A stretch of 64,000 nt of DNA, from the NCBI GenBank assembly GCA_017458125.1, contig JAFTGB010000018.1, positions 58,173 through 122,172 of the forward strand, in the 5' to 3' direction. The position numbers and the translations under genes are program-made. Below the pieces are notes generated by a model that searched no databases, was not told where the DNA came from, and worked only from the letters and a program-made list of their open reading frames with translations. The stretch's first letter is position 1. Every line of letters begins with the position of its first letter. This DNA comes from Prevotella sp. (lineage in GTDB: Bacteria; Bacteroidota; Bacteroidia; Bacteroidales; Bacteroidaceae). Shown in pieces: positions 7,087-16,033 of this stretch.

Positions 7087-8930
7087 AGATAGACATTACT
7101 TCAATGTTTTTCAATTCTAGAATTGAAGGACAAACAGCAACTCCTGCATGGGGTACATCTATAGGACAAAACAAATCAAGAGATTGCCGAATTGATGACT
7201 TTAAGCAGGAAGTTGTTGATATGGTAATTGGTATGACCTATAAGAGTATTTCTGATTTTGACAATCTAGATATTTCTAGGGGCAGTTCTGATAGAGACGT
7301 AATCACTTGTTCTGTATTTAATGATATTTACATAAATAACAAGAAAATAGAAAACTCACAGTATGTCTTATTACTTGTTCGTGAGCATTCAAAAAGTCAC
7401 GAAGGACGATTACTTATAAGCTATGCTCCTTATATCAAATACAAAGATGTTGATAATCAATCATGCATTGATAAAATGCAGCAGCGATTGGGATGTAACA
7501 AAGAAGGCTGCTGGTTTGTTTATGACATCTCCATTAAGAATCAGTCTGAATTACATTTTAGTGCAGTAGTTGTCAATGCTACTGCACCAATGGTATATAG
7601 CAAAACGATTAAGAGCAAAAATCGTTCAGAAGAATGGAAATCTCTTATTCCTGACAATAAAAAGGATATTCCAATACCAAAAAGTTATGGGAATTTCATT
7701 AAGGCTCTTCATACTAAGCCTTTCCTTCTCCTTGCAGGTATCTCAGGTACAGGTAAGAGTCAGAAGGTACAGGAATTGGCATTTATGACTTGCCCTGATG
7801 GAGAACTGCGGAATGAAGGTGGAACAACACCTGGGAACTATTGTCTGGTGGAGGTGAAACCTAACTGGCATGACTCAACGGAGTTGTTGGGATATTATAG
7901 TGCTTTGTCTGGTAAATATGAATTGACGGACTTTATTCGCTTTGCATATAAAGCATCGCAGAATAAAGATGTGCCATTCTTCCTTTGTCTGGACGAGATG
8001 AATCTGGCACCAGTGGAGCAGTATTTCGCTGAGTTTCTAAGCATATTGGAAACAAGGAAGAAAGTCGGAAACGAGATATTAACCCAATATCTGTTGAGCA
8101 AAGACCGTTTTAGCAACTGCGAGTTGCAGAAGAAAGTATTGGTGAAGGAAGATGGTGACATCATTGAGGGCGACAAGCAGTACAAGATGGAGTTCTTGTA
8201 TTCTGAAAAGGACGCAGAAATCATTACATACTTGAAAGAGAAAGGACTGACGTTGCCCGACAACCTCTTCGTGATTGGCACGGTGAATATGGATGACACC
8301 ACACACCAGTTCTCGCGGAAGGTGATTGACCGTGCTTTTACCATTGAGATGAATGGTGGCAAGATGTCGGAAATGTTCTCGCCAGAGAGCAAGATGCTGT
8401 TAGAGTACAGAGACGAGCCGATACCGCTTGAAGCATTCAAAGCAGAATTTGTAAGGGCATACGAAGTACTGGACGATGCGCGGTTTGCTAAATATAAGGA
8501 TGTGATTTCTACTCGCATCCCAGAATTGTTGGGTGATTCAGATGGTACTGCCGAGGCAGATAGCATCAACGGCATACTGAATGAAACGCCGTTCCGTGTT
8601 AGCTATCGTGTGCAGAATGAGTTGGTGCTGTATCTGAGCACATTGATAGAGCATGCCAACTTCCCAGAGCCTGACCATATAGAAGGACTGATAGGAAAAG
8701 CCACACTGGCTATTCTGTTGGAAAAGGTGCTGCCGCGTGTGCAGGGCGAACAGAAGCAGTTGGAAACGCAGAAAGGAAAGAGCAATGTGCTGAAGGATTT
8801 GAAGACTTTCGTGGAAAGTCACTTTAAGCCCGAAGAGGATACAGATGCGAACTCGCTCTACAACCAAGTTCTTCGGAAGTTAAAAGAAATGGATGATAAG
8901 CTGGCGAACTATTATACCAACTTCTTCTAA
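7083..8930 (+). CDS. mcrB: McrB-like AAA+ (GTPase-type) restriction motor
   Basis: A 615-residue protein starting at the ATG that overlaps the methyltransferase stop (ATGA). The first 215 residues have no clear match and probably form the DNA- or modification-reading domain. The AAA+ part begins with Walker A GISGTGKSQ (219-227); then come a VEVKPNWHD segment and FLCLDEMNLAPVEQYF (Walker B), and from residue 399 GTVNMDDTTHQFS followed by KVIDRAFTIEM, the sensor/arginine-finger block diagnostic of McrB proteins. McrB forms hexamers that use GTP to translocate and activate McrC. The next gene supplies the McrC-like nuclease seven bases away. With the adjacent C5 methylase this is best compared with LlaJI/BsuMI-type systems rather than a stand-alone type IV enzyme. 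The recognised target cannot be read from the sequence. Confidence 0.9.
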   Translation: MKIDITSMFFNSRIEGQTATPAWGTSIGQNKSRDCRIDDFKQEVVDMVIGMTYKSISDFDNLDISRGSSDRDVITCSVFNDIYINNKKIENSQYVLLLVREHSKSHEGRLLISYAPYIKYKDVDNQSCIDKMQQRLGCNKEGCWFVYDISIKNQSELHFSAVVVNATAPMVYSKTIKSKNRSEEWKSLIPDNKKDIPIPKSYGNFIKALHTKPFLLLAGISGTGKSQKVQELAFMTCPDGELRNEGGTTPGNYCLVEVKPNWHDSTELLGYYSALSGKYELTDFIRFAYKASQNKDVPFFLCLDEMNLAPVEQYFAEFLSILETRKKVGNEILTQYLLSKDRFSNCELQKKVLVKEDGDIIEGDKQYKMEFLYSEKDAEIITYLKEKGLTLPDNLFVIGTVNMDDTTHQFSRKVIDRAFTIEMNGGKMSEMFSPESKMLLEYRDEPIPLEAFKAEFVRAYEVLDDARFAKYKDVISTRIPELLGDSDGTAEADSINGILNETPFRVSYRVQNELVLYLSTLIEHANFPEPDHIEGLIGKATLAILLEKVLPRVQGEQKQLETQKGKSNVLKDLKTFVESHFKPEEDTDANSLYNQVLRKLKEMDDKLANYYTNFF

Positions 8931-8936
8931 CATCGT

Positions 8937-11159
8937 ATGGAACTATTGCAATACAAATATCATAATGCCTATGTCATCCAAGCCAACAGCACGGATATAG
9001 GCATGTCGTGGCGGAAGTTCAAGGTGAGAGCCAAGCAACTTCCACCAGAGCGGTATTGCAATTATGTGTTGAAGAGTGGTGGTACGCTAAAAGTGTATAA
9101 TACTGACAGCAAGGATATGGACGATGTGGCTGAGGCTGACTGGCATGAGGCCCGACCCGTATTCTTTGAAGACCACAAGTATAATCTCACGCTGACGTTC
9201 TTTGATGCCGTGGAGGAACCGCGCATCATCCACCCCAACAAGGAAGTGGAGGCCATGTTTAACACGGTGCAGACGGCATCGGGCGAGTACGTCGTCAGTA
9301 GCAGTCTTGACTTTCTGAATCAACCAGGACACTTTGCCTTGGAGTTCGCCTATAAGAATACCGCCAACGAGCACATACAACACAAGATAGAGTTCGACGT
9401 GCTTTCGCCCAAACTCGACACGAAGCACGACCTTGACATCATCATTCAGCAGATAAGGGCAGAATATGGCGACTTGGTGTTCCGCTATCTCACGCTGACC
9501 TTCCAACAGTTCGAGATGGGGCGTGAAGCCAACAACGAACTGATATGGTTGTCGGTGTTCAAACAGATTGTGGATAGTTATGTGCAGGCGGTTCGTTTCA
9601 TCATTCACCAACCACATAACAAGATGCGCCAATATGAGGAATACCGAAGAGCCGAGCGCATCAAAGGCTGGACACCCATGTTGGCAGAAAGATTCAGCAA
9701 TGACCGCCTGAATGATGAAGAGCAGGCATTAAGGAAATATTATAGGACGGAGCAAACGGAAGCGACTTTGGATACAAGGGAGAACCGCTTCGTGAAATAT
9801 ACACTCCGACGCATCACTGAGCGTCTTTCGCTGTTAATACAAAGGCTTGGAGATGGAACATCGGATAGCGAGATAGACAATCTGAAGGAGAAGCAGAAGG
9901 AACTGGAAATGCTTCGGCGAAACTCGTTCTTCAATAGCATCGAACACTTTGATGGGTTCCGTCAGCAGAGCATGGTGCTTCAGCAGCGCAGCGGCTACTC
10001 GCAGGTTTATCGCTATTGGATTATGCTGCAAAACGGCCTCGACCTGATTCAAGGTGATACAAGCGTAGGTGTGCAGCCCATCTGGCGGCTCTATGAATTG
10101 TGGTGTTTCCTGAAGGTGAAGCAACTTGTTTGTAAGGTGTTAGGGATAGATGTCCATAACAAAGAGCATCTTGAAAAGTATGTCCATGAAGACACGCAGA
10201 ATGCTTTCGACTTGTTTAACGGTGGCACACTTAGTGGGCATATTACTTACACTAATCCGCAGAATGAGGATTTGGTGGAGGTGGGCTATCAGTATTCGTT
10301 TGATAGAAAAGGCGATGAGCATGAGATGCGTTCTGCCACGACAGAGCAGAAACCCGATATTGTGATGCACATTCACAAGAACGAGCGTGACATCACGTTG
10401 ACCTATCTCTACGATGCGAAATATAGTGTCCGTGGCGATGACGATGCAACACTGGGCAACGTGCAAGACGAGCCAAAGCCAGAGACCATCAATGCGATGC
10501 ACCACTACCGTGATGCCATCTATTATGGCAAGCGTGGTGAGCAACGTTTCTCGAAAGAAATCATCGGTGGGTACATTCTCTTCCCCGGGCGTATGAACGA
10601 ACAACGGCTATTGGAACAATTACAGAATCACGATGAGCAGTTGCCATACTTTCTGAAATCCATTGAAGAAGTGAATATCGGTGCCTATCCATTGCTGCCA
10701 AATGAGGAAAGCGGATTACTCTTGGAAAACCACCTTCGCAAAGTGCTCCTTGATGAGAGTATCATTGAACAACTGGAAGTGAGTGTGCCGCAGAGAGGAT
10801 TATATTATACAGACACCCAGCCAAAATCTGTTGAGTCGAAGAATGTGTTTACCGCTACTGTCAGGAAAACGGATGCAGACTACCAGACATTCTTGGAGCA
10901 TAAGGCTAAGAAATACGTCATGGAAACCTTGCCAAAGGTGAACATTCTCGAAGCCGTTTACCTCCTTCCGATGGTAGGCGGTGAAATTGACGGTTATTAT
11001 AAAATAACACGATTAACCATCGAGGATGGCAAGATGTGTCTAAAACTGGGCGAGTTTGTATCACTTGGTAACGAGTGGGTGAACATCTTCCCAAACATGC
11101 GTCATGGTGAACTTATTACCATGAATAATGTTTTGAAGTTATACGGACAAAAGACTTGA
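8937..11159 (+). CDS. McrC-like DUF2357 protein with PD-(D/E)XK nuclease
   Basis: A 740-residue partner of the upstream McrB. The long N-terminal half (to about 300) resembles DUF2357 proteins. The C-terminal half carries a PD-(D/E)XK nuclease core: KPDIVMHI with D474 and, after a beta-hairpin, YLYDAKYS with D493 and K495. A later RFSKEIIGGYILFPG strand fits the same fold. DUF2357/McrC-type proteins are the DNA-cutting subunits of McrBC-like restriction complexes. The gene starts seven bases after mcrB and ends ten bases before the Kiwa gene kwaA, so all are likely on one message. Codon use is somewhat richer in GC than the genes on either side. Nuclease prediction is good; whether it cuts modified or unmodified DNA is not decided by sequence. 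Confidence 0.82.
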   Translation: MELLQYKYHNAYVIQANSTDIGMSWRKFKVRAKQLPPERYCNYVLKSGGTLKVYNTDSKDMDDVAEADWHEARPVFFEDHKYNLTLTFFDAVEEPRIIHPNKEVEAMFNTVQTASGEYVVSSSLDFLNQPGHFALEFAYKNTANEHIQHKIEFDVLSPKLDTKHDLDIIIQQIRAEYGDLVFRYLTLTFQQFEMGREANNELIWLSVFKQIVDSYVQAVRFIIHQPHNKMRQYEEYRRAERIKGWTPMLAERFSNDRLNDEEQALRKYYRTEQTEATLDTRENRFVKYTLRRITERLSLLIQRLGDGTSDSEIDNLKEKQKELEMLRRNSFFNSIEHFDGFRQQSMVLQQRSGYSQVYRYWIMLQNGLDLIQGDTSVGVQPIWRLYELWCFLKVKQLVCKVLGIDVHNKEHLEKYVHEDTQNAFDLFNGGTLSGHITYTNPQNEDLVEVGYQYSFDRKGDEHEMRSATTEQKPDIVMHIHKNERDITLTYLYDAKYSVRGDDDATLGNVQDEPKPETINAMHHYRDAIYYGKRGEQRFSKEIIGGYILFPGRMNEQRLLEQLQNHDEQLPYFLKSIEEVNIGAYPLLPNEESGLLLENHLRKVLLDESIIEQLEVSVPQRGLYYTDTQPKSVESKNVFTATVRKTDADYQTFLEHKAKKYVMETLPKVNILEAVYLLPMVGGEIDGYYKITRLTIEDGKMCLKLGEFVSLGNEWVNIFPNMRHGELITMNNVLKLYGQKT

Positions 11160-11169
11160 AAATAACGAA

Positions 11170-11787
11170 ATGGAGGAGAAAGGATATACACAAACAAATC
11201 ATTTAATAGGATTAGCACCATTGGTGTTATTCCTCTCTTCTTATTTGCCATTGTTTATTTTAATTGTCGTGAGACAAGTTTATGCCAATTCTACTTACTT
11301 ATCATGGGGCGGTTTTAACGTGGATGCATTGTGCTGTATGGTTAAGTATTTTGGAATGTCTCTCTTTTGTTTCGGGTTGTCTGTCTTTGGAATTGTAGGC
11401 CTAATCATAGTCTTTAGGAATCTGCAACATCGAGTAGAGAGTGGGCATACATATAGAATAATAGAAGTTTCAAGCATGAATGATGAGCCTTTAGCCTATA
11501 TCGCTACATACATTATTCCAATAATGTTTGAGGATTATAGCAATCTCATTGATTGTACAACGATAATTTGTATATTCTATGTGATATATCGTCTTTATAT
11601 TCGCTCTAAACTGATTATAGTAAACCCCATATTAAGTTTGAAGTGTTCTATTTATAGCGTTAGATACATAGATGGAGGCATTCAACGTCAAGGCGTTCTT
11701 ATATCACATGACAATGATATCTTAGAAAATGACCAAGCTAAAATGTATAATGTAGGACACCAATTATTTTACGGATATAAAAGATAA
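11170..11787 (+). CDS. kwaA: KwaA-like membrane protein of the Kiwa anti-phage system
   Basis: A 205-residue protein with about four hydrophobic membrane-spanning segments: residues 12-36, 50-82 (a long or double segment) and about 108-150, ending in a soluble tail. KwaA of the Kiwa system (Doron et al. 2018) is a small multi-pass membrane protein encoded directly before KwaB, which is what is seen here: a DUF4868/KwaB gene begins five bases downstream. Kiwa is known as a membrane-associated phage defence complex in which KwaA senses infection and KwaB acts on DNA. The sequence of KwaA is poorly conserved, so the call rests mainly on topology and on the neighbour. It follows the McrC-like gene by only ten bases, an unusually tight link to a restriction operon. 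Confidence 0.7.
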   Translation: MEEKGYTQTNHLIGLAPLVLFLSSYLPLFILIVVRQVYANSTYLSWGGFNVDALCCMVKYFGMSLFCFGLSVFGIVGLIIVFRNLQHRVESGHTYRIIEVSSMNDEPLAYIATYIIPIMFEDYSNLIDCTTIICIFYVIYRLYIRSKLIIVNPILSLKCSIYSVRYIDGGIQRQGVLISHDNDILENDQAKMYNVGHQLFYGYKR

Positions 11788-11792
11788 CATAT

Positions 11793-12794
11793 ATGAATAT
11801 TACTGAATTATTAGAAAAAATCCAGCTTACGAAGAAAGAAGATGTTAAACTTTATTTCGTAACTAGAGCACTTAAACCAGAAGTTGCAAAACGCGCTCCA
11901 GCAAAAGACAAGTATTTGTTCAACGTATCTCAAATGGATTGCGATGATGAAGTACGTTCTTACCTGTACGACGCTTCAGTTAGACAACTTGAAAAGACCA
12001 TCCAAAAGAACTATGAGATGGTCGATTATGATATCCTAACCGATGAGACGGAACACTTATTCACATATAATATCCAAAACAGAGTTTTTTCTTTCAATGA
12101 TGTAGTAACCAATCAATTGATAAAAACAGCTCCTAAAATTACAAGCATAGCAAGTATCACAGAAACAGAAGAAATGTGGGCATATTGTGTAGAATTCTTC
12201 AATTTGGAAACAGAAGAAAGAATTTTCACGTTCCGAAAGATTCTTCCGAGCAAAGTGGGAGTCGATGAGAAGGCAAAAGGTTGGATTAGAGCAAAGTTTA
12301 GCCTTCAAAGTCAACAATTGTCCTTGCTGAAAGAAGAAACCGTGAATCTGGATGAACAGATAGACTGTATCTATCATCAGGAAACTTTCTACGTTATAAA
12401 GAAAGCCAACTTTGAACAGATTGTAGGACTTCAAGAAGAATACAAAGAAAAAGCACTTGAGGTCGCAGACAATATGATAAATAGTGGAAATTTCATCGGT
12501 GGAGATAAACTGAAGGAACTTATTGAGAAAAAACCATCTATTCATAAGAAACTCATTAAAGTGGAAAAATTAGGAGGATATAAGAATTTAACTCCTAGGA
12601 CGCTAAATATTATGAAGAGAGTTCTAAAGAAATATGGGGAAACATTGCCGATTGTAAATGATAAACTTTCTACTGAGAGCGAAGAGAATATAGACGCAAT
12701 ACTTAAAGCGTTTGGCGACTATTACAAAAAGGGGGAAATCTCAGGAAAACCCTATGGAACTTTTGCTGGTAAAGAACTTCAGACGGTAGAATAG
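11793..12794 (+). CDS. kwaB: KwaB, DUF4868 protein of the Kiwa anti-phage system
   Basis: A 333-residue soluble protein matching the DUF4868/KwaB pattern: an N-terminal domain, then LDEQIDCIYHQETFYVIKK, FEQIVGLQEEYKEKALEV and a helical C-terminal part with LTPRTLNIMKRVLKKYG. In Kiwa, KwaB partners KwaA at the membrane and binds DNA to block late phage replication (known for the family, not shown here). The length agrees with known KwaB proteins (about 315 residues). No truncation or frameshift is visible. The start is five bases after kwaA. Two ATTAACAAA repeats and a near-copy lie between its end and the following AlbA_2 gene, so Kiwa may be the last gene pair of the operon. The base composition is distinctly AT-rich, as in the upstream kinase genes. 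Confidence 0.85.
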   Translation: MNITELLEKIQLTKKEDVKLYFVTRALKPEVAKRAPAKDKYLFNVSQMDCDDEVRSYLYDASVRQLEKTIQKNYEMVDYDILTDETEHLFTYNIQNRVFSFNDVVTNQLIKTAPKITSIASITETEEMWAYCVEFFNLETEERIFTFRKILPSKVGVDEKAKGWIRAKFSLQSQQLSLLKEETVNLDEQIDCIYHQETFYVIKKANFEQIVGLQEEYKEKALEVADNMINSGNFIGGDKLKELIEKKPSIHKKLIKVEKLGGYKNLTPRTLNIMKRVLKKYGETLPIVNDKLSTESEENIDAILKAFGDYYKKGEISGKPYGTFAGKELQTVE

Positions 12795-12804
12795 CGATTC
12801 GTGT

Positions 12805-12890
12805 ATTAACAAAAGATTCTGTAGAATTAATAAACGAAGGAATCATATTTTGCAGGCTACAAGCGTTATATATAAAGTCGGATTAACAAA
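12805..12890 (+). repeat. ATTAACAAA repeats, left cluster
   Basis: ATTAACAAA occurs at 12805-12813 and 12882-12890, with a near-copy (ATTAATAAA) at 12825-12833. The second copy is part of GTCGGATTAACAAA (12877-12890), which recurs exactly at 14647-14660 beyond the AlbA_2 gene. The last copy ends ten bases before the ATG at 12901, a likely operator position. Confidence 0.55.
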
Positions 12891-12900
12891 CGTACAAAGT

Positions 12901-14577
12901 ATGACAGAACAAGCATTACAACAATATCTCATCAAACAATACCCCAAAGAGGATGAGGGTTGCGAGTGGAAGGAATTCAAGAACCTGAAGAATGACTTCA
13001 GCGGTCATGAGAAGGATGATGTCATCTCCTACGTGTCGGCACTGGCTAACATGGAGGGTGGGCATCTGGTAGTTGGTGTAGAGGACAAAACGTTGAGGAT
13101 TGTTGGGACGGATACCTACAACTACGATGTGCAAAAAGCACGGCTACGCTTAATTGATCAATGTACCAATCTACCTTCAGAGGGTCTACACGTAGAGGAA
13201 TTTGTTACAGAAGATACTCACAAAACTGTATGGGTCATCCATGTGCCAAGACACATGAAGAGACAACCCGTTTATGCGCATAACAAGGCATGGCAGAGGC
13301 TGGATGACTCGTTAATAGAGTTGACGGATTCTCGCAGAAATGCCATCTTGGACGAGCAGGACGAAGTGGAAAAGGACTGGTCTTCACAGATTATCCATGA
13401 CGCAACTATTGATGACCTTGATCCTCGTGCGGTTGCCAAAGCCAGGGAGAAATTCATTGAATTGCATCCTGAAAGAGAAACAGAAATAAAAGCGTGGGAC
13501 GATGCAACATTCTTGAACAAAGCGAAACTTACGATAAAGGGACAAATCACAAATTCAACAATCATTCTCTTAGGCAGAGAGGAAAGTGAGCACTTCCTTT
13601 CACCTGCCGTTTGCAAAATCAGATGGATGCGCAAAAAGAATGGGACAGACGAGAATGAAGAGTTTGGTATCTTCTCTATTCCTATGATACTCGCGGTAGA
13701 TGAGGTTGCGGGGAAAATAAAGAATGCCACATACACTTATACGATAGAGGGAAACATGTTCCCTGACACCTTATTGCGCTATGATGTTTTCACTATCAGA
13801 GAGCCTTTATGTAATGCCATCGCACATCAGGATTATAGCCTGTCAGCGAGAATAGAGGTAGTAGAATATGAAGATGAACGTCTGCGTTTTAAGAATTATG
13901 GTACATTCCTACCATTGTCCGTTGAATCTGTGGTTGAGAATGATTTTCCTGAATCAAGATACCGCAACAAGTTTTTGGTGGAAGCCATGCGTAACGTGAA
14001 AATGGTGGAGACAGAGGGCGGTGGCATTCGCAAACTCTATATGCAACAAAAGAAGCGTTTCTTTCCTATGCCAAAGTATGACTTAGGCGGACAGACGGTA
14101 ATTTGTGAGATAGAGGGAAGAGTGTTGGACGAGAACTTTGCCAAAATATTGGTCAATAATCCAAATTTGACTTTGTCTGACATTATCTTATTAGATAAAG
14201 TACAAAAGCATGAACATATTTCGGAAGACTCCCTTGCGTATCTTAGGAGAAAGAAATATGTGGAAGGCAGAAAGCCTAATGTTTATTTGGCCTTCTCTGT
14301 TGTTAAGCAGTCTAAACATGTGGGATTAAAGACATCTTATATCAAAAACAAGAGTTTTGATGATGATTATTTCAAAAAGCTCATCATTGACTATATTACT
14401 AATTTTGGAAAAGCTACTCGTCAGGAATTAACTGCATTATTGGAAAATAAGTTGCCAGAATCGCTTTCCAAGCAGCAGAAGTTTGACAAGGTCACCAATC
14501 TTCTATCTTCGCTTAAGAAGAAGGGTATCATTAAAGTCATTGATAGAAAATATTGGGTAATGGCAAAGTTGGATTAA
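12901..14577 (+). CDS. AlbA_2 (Schlafen-like) / GHKL-type ATP-binding protein
   Basis: A 558-residue protein. Residues 18-65 (CEWKEFKNLKNDF, VSALANMEGGHLVVGVED) are the AlbA_2/Schlafen-type divergent AAA_4 domain. Residues about 295-400 (REPLCNAIAHQDYS, FKNYGTFLP, ETEGGGIRKLY) match the RecG-like HATPase_c_4 module. The C-terminal 120 residues are rich in lysine and helix and probably hold winged-helix domains (RQELTALLENKLPE, LLSSLKKKGIIKVI). Proteins of this type are usually called transcriptional regulators, but many sit in defence islands. Start: the ATG at 12901 begins the conserved region; upstream codons lie among repeats. The gene is bracketed on both sides by ATTAACAAA repeats, suggesting autoregulation or a self-contained unit. 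Its job is unknown. Confidence 0.75.
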   Translation: MTEQALQQYLIKQYPKEDEGCEWKEFKNLKNDFSGHEKDDVISYVSALANMEGGHLVVGVEDKTLRIVGTDTYNYDVQKARLRLIDQCTNLPSEGLHVEEFVTEDTHKTVWVIHVPRHMKRQPVYAHNKAWQRLDDSLIELTDSRRNAILDEQDEVEKDWSSQIIHDATIDDLDPRAVAKAREKFIELHPERETEIKAWDDATFLNKAKLTIKGQITNSTIILLGREESEHFLSPAVCKIRWMRKKNGTDENEEFGIFSIPMILAVDEVAGKIKNATYTYTIEGNMFPDTLLRYDVFTIREPLCNAIAHQDYSLSARIEVVEYEDERLRFKNYGTFLPLSVESVVENDFPESRYRNKFLVEAMRNVKMVETEGGGIRKLYMQQKKRFFPMPKYDLGGQTVICEIEGRVLDENFAKILVNNPNLTLSDIILLDKVQKHEHISEDSLAYLRRKKYVEGRKPNVYLAFSVVKQSKHVGLKTSYIKNKSFDDDYFKKLIIDYITNFGKATRQELTALLENKLPESLSKQQKFDKVTNLLSSLKKKGIIKVIDRKYWVMAKLD

Positions 14578-14692
14578 CAAATCAAACACACGAAATTCAC
14601 AAACAAAAAGTGATAATAGTAGCGTAAAATGGGGCTTTATGCAGATGTCGGATTAACAAATGGAATCCAATTAACAAACCAGAATTAACAAA
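14573..14692 (+). repeat. ATTAACAAA repeats, right cluster
   Basis: Four exact ATTAACAAA copies at 14573-14581 (overlapping the stop codon of the AlbA_2 gene), 14652-14660, 14670-14678 and 14684-14692. The second lies in the 14-base repeat GTCGGATTAACAAA shared with the left cluster. Together with the left cluster they bracket a single gene. Confidence 0.6.
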
Positions 14693-15032
14693 TAAGATTT
14701 GGTTATGTCATATTCGTTTTATACCTTTGCACCCAAGATGAGCGTTCTTTGGTTTGGTGAGAAATGTGTAGGAATATGTAAGTCCTCTCGTTTCTAAAGT
14801 GTTACCTGTCTCTTTTTTTGTTCAAAGGTAACTCTCTGATATTCAAATCGAAAATAGAAGTTCTACTATTTTGAGACCGTTCTCAATTCCGCATTCTGCT
14901 TTGATTTGTTTATCAAAGTCATCGCCTCCGGCGCTTGCTACCGAAGGGACGCAAGAACTCCCGACGCTGAGCCACCAGCCTTTATCAATGGCTCATTGTC
15001 GGGGGCAAAGGTACGAAAAAATTGCATAAATA
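14693..15032. other. Gene-free gap with three promoter-like boxes
   Basis: No convincing ORF is present. There is a plus-strand TACCTTTG at 14722-14729 and minus-strand TACCTTTG boxes at 14823-14830 and 15006-15013, so the outer ones face each other. A 7-base inverted repeat (GTTACCT 14801-14807 / AGGTAAC 14826-14832) and a hairpin around 14962-15001 (GAGCCA / TGGCTC) lie between. This could be a small RNA locus or the worn edge of the mobile block. Confidence 0.4.
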
Positions 15033-15782
15033 CTACAAGACATTATTTGCTTTTAGAATATTCAGAACGACTTTTTTGTCATCTTCAGCTAAACGTAGTA
15101 GTCGTTTCTGCCCATCATATTGGAAGTCAGAATAGGATATTTCTACAAGACGTATGCCGTGTTGCGGCAAGACCTCACGCCGTCGTTGGTCATATCGGGC
15201 CCGCTGTTCATCTCTCGGAATCCCACTTGCAGTCAATCTGTTCCAGAATTTAACGGATTCTATATGCTGACGTTCACGATATTCAATTACAAGATTCAAT
15301 ACAGGGTAATAGGCATCAACAGGGAGCTTTGCACCCGTATCACCGAGCAAGAAATCAAAGGGGTGATGGCGTTTAGCTGTTTGCTCAAGTATCACGTCAC
15401 AGAGGTTTATTACATAGTCTTCGTCACGGTCTCCCTTCTTTATCTGCTGCGGCTTTACAGGCTTTTTACGAAGGGTATCCCGTGGACATTCCTCCTTATA
15501 TGTTTTTTGCTTCTCAATAGGGGCTGGCATATCAGAGAAAAACCATTTCGTATTAAAGTCCTTTCTTTCGGGACGAATATAAGGAATCAAGTTGAGCCTA
15601 TCCCTTGAATCAAGATCACGCAGCAACTGGCGTATGGGCAAGCCATTCTTTCTGTCTTGTTGGAACACTCCAGCTTTGACGAACTCAGGCATCAAATCCT
15701 TTGCTGGCACTATTTCTCCCCTGTGCTTGTCAAAATAGGCTGCAAGCACAGCATTGATTTTGTCAATTTGTTCTCTGCTCAT
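15033..15782 (-). CDS. VSR/DUF559-like nuclease-fold protein
   Basis: A 249-residue protein. The N-terminal 90 residues look helical (QIDKINAVLAAYF; GLPIRQLLRDLD) and may be a winged-helix. The C-terminal third has the pattern of very-short-patch-repair/DUF559-type nucleases: KLPVDAYYPVLNLVIEYRER with the acidic D and E on neighbouring strands, a QH after it, a charged RYDQRRREVLPQHGIRL helix and VEISYSDF. In this fold the D, E and following charged residue bind metal. The gene stands alone on the minus strand, opposite to block A, and its promoter is not obvious. Such proteins often occur in restriction or DNA-repair contexts; no methylase partner is adjacent. Function inferred from fold only. 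Confidence 0.6.
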   Translation of the reverse strand: MSREQIDKINAVLAAYFDKHRGEIVPAKDLMPEFVKAGVFQQDRKNGLPIRQLLRDLDSRDRLNLIPYIRPERKDFNTKWFFSDMPAPIEKQKTYKEECPRDTLRKKPVKPQQIKKGDRDEDYVINLCDVILEQTAKRHHPFDFLLGDTGAKLPVDAYYPVLNLVIEYRERQHIESVKFWNRLTASGIPRDEQRARYDQRRREVLPQHGIRLVEISYSDFQYDGQKRLLRLAEDDKKVVLNILKANNVL

Positions 15783-16033
15783 ACATTAATGTCGTTTATG
15801 AGATTTTTGTATAAAATCGGCGCGAGTCTGATTCCGCATCCGATTCAGAGGCATCGCCAAACGCCGTTCTCCCAGATACAAGTGTCAGCCCGCGCCTAAA
15901 TGCGAGCATCAACTTTTTATCTTCTCGGGAGATATTTTGGCGAAATTTCTGAATCAAGAATCAAAAAGTCAACGCTTTCTTAAATAGCTCTATGTCTGTC
16001 GATCTATCCGCTCATTACTATTTCTACATTAAA

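Noticed and set aside
7083-11159. Stand-alone type IV (methyl-dependent) McrBC
   Set aside because: An adjacent coupled C5 methyltransferase would make self-DNA a target; a LlaJI/BsuMI-like arrangement in which methylation protects is more consistent.
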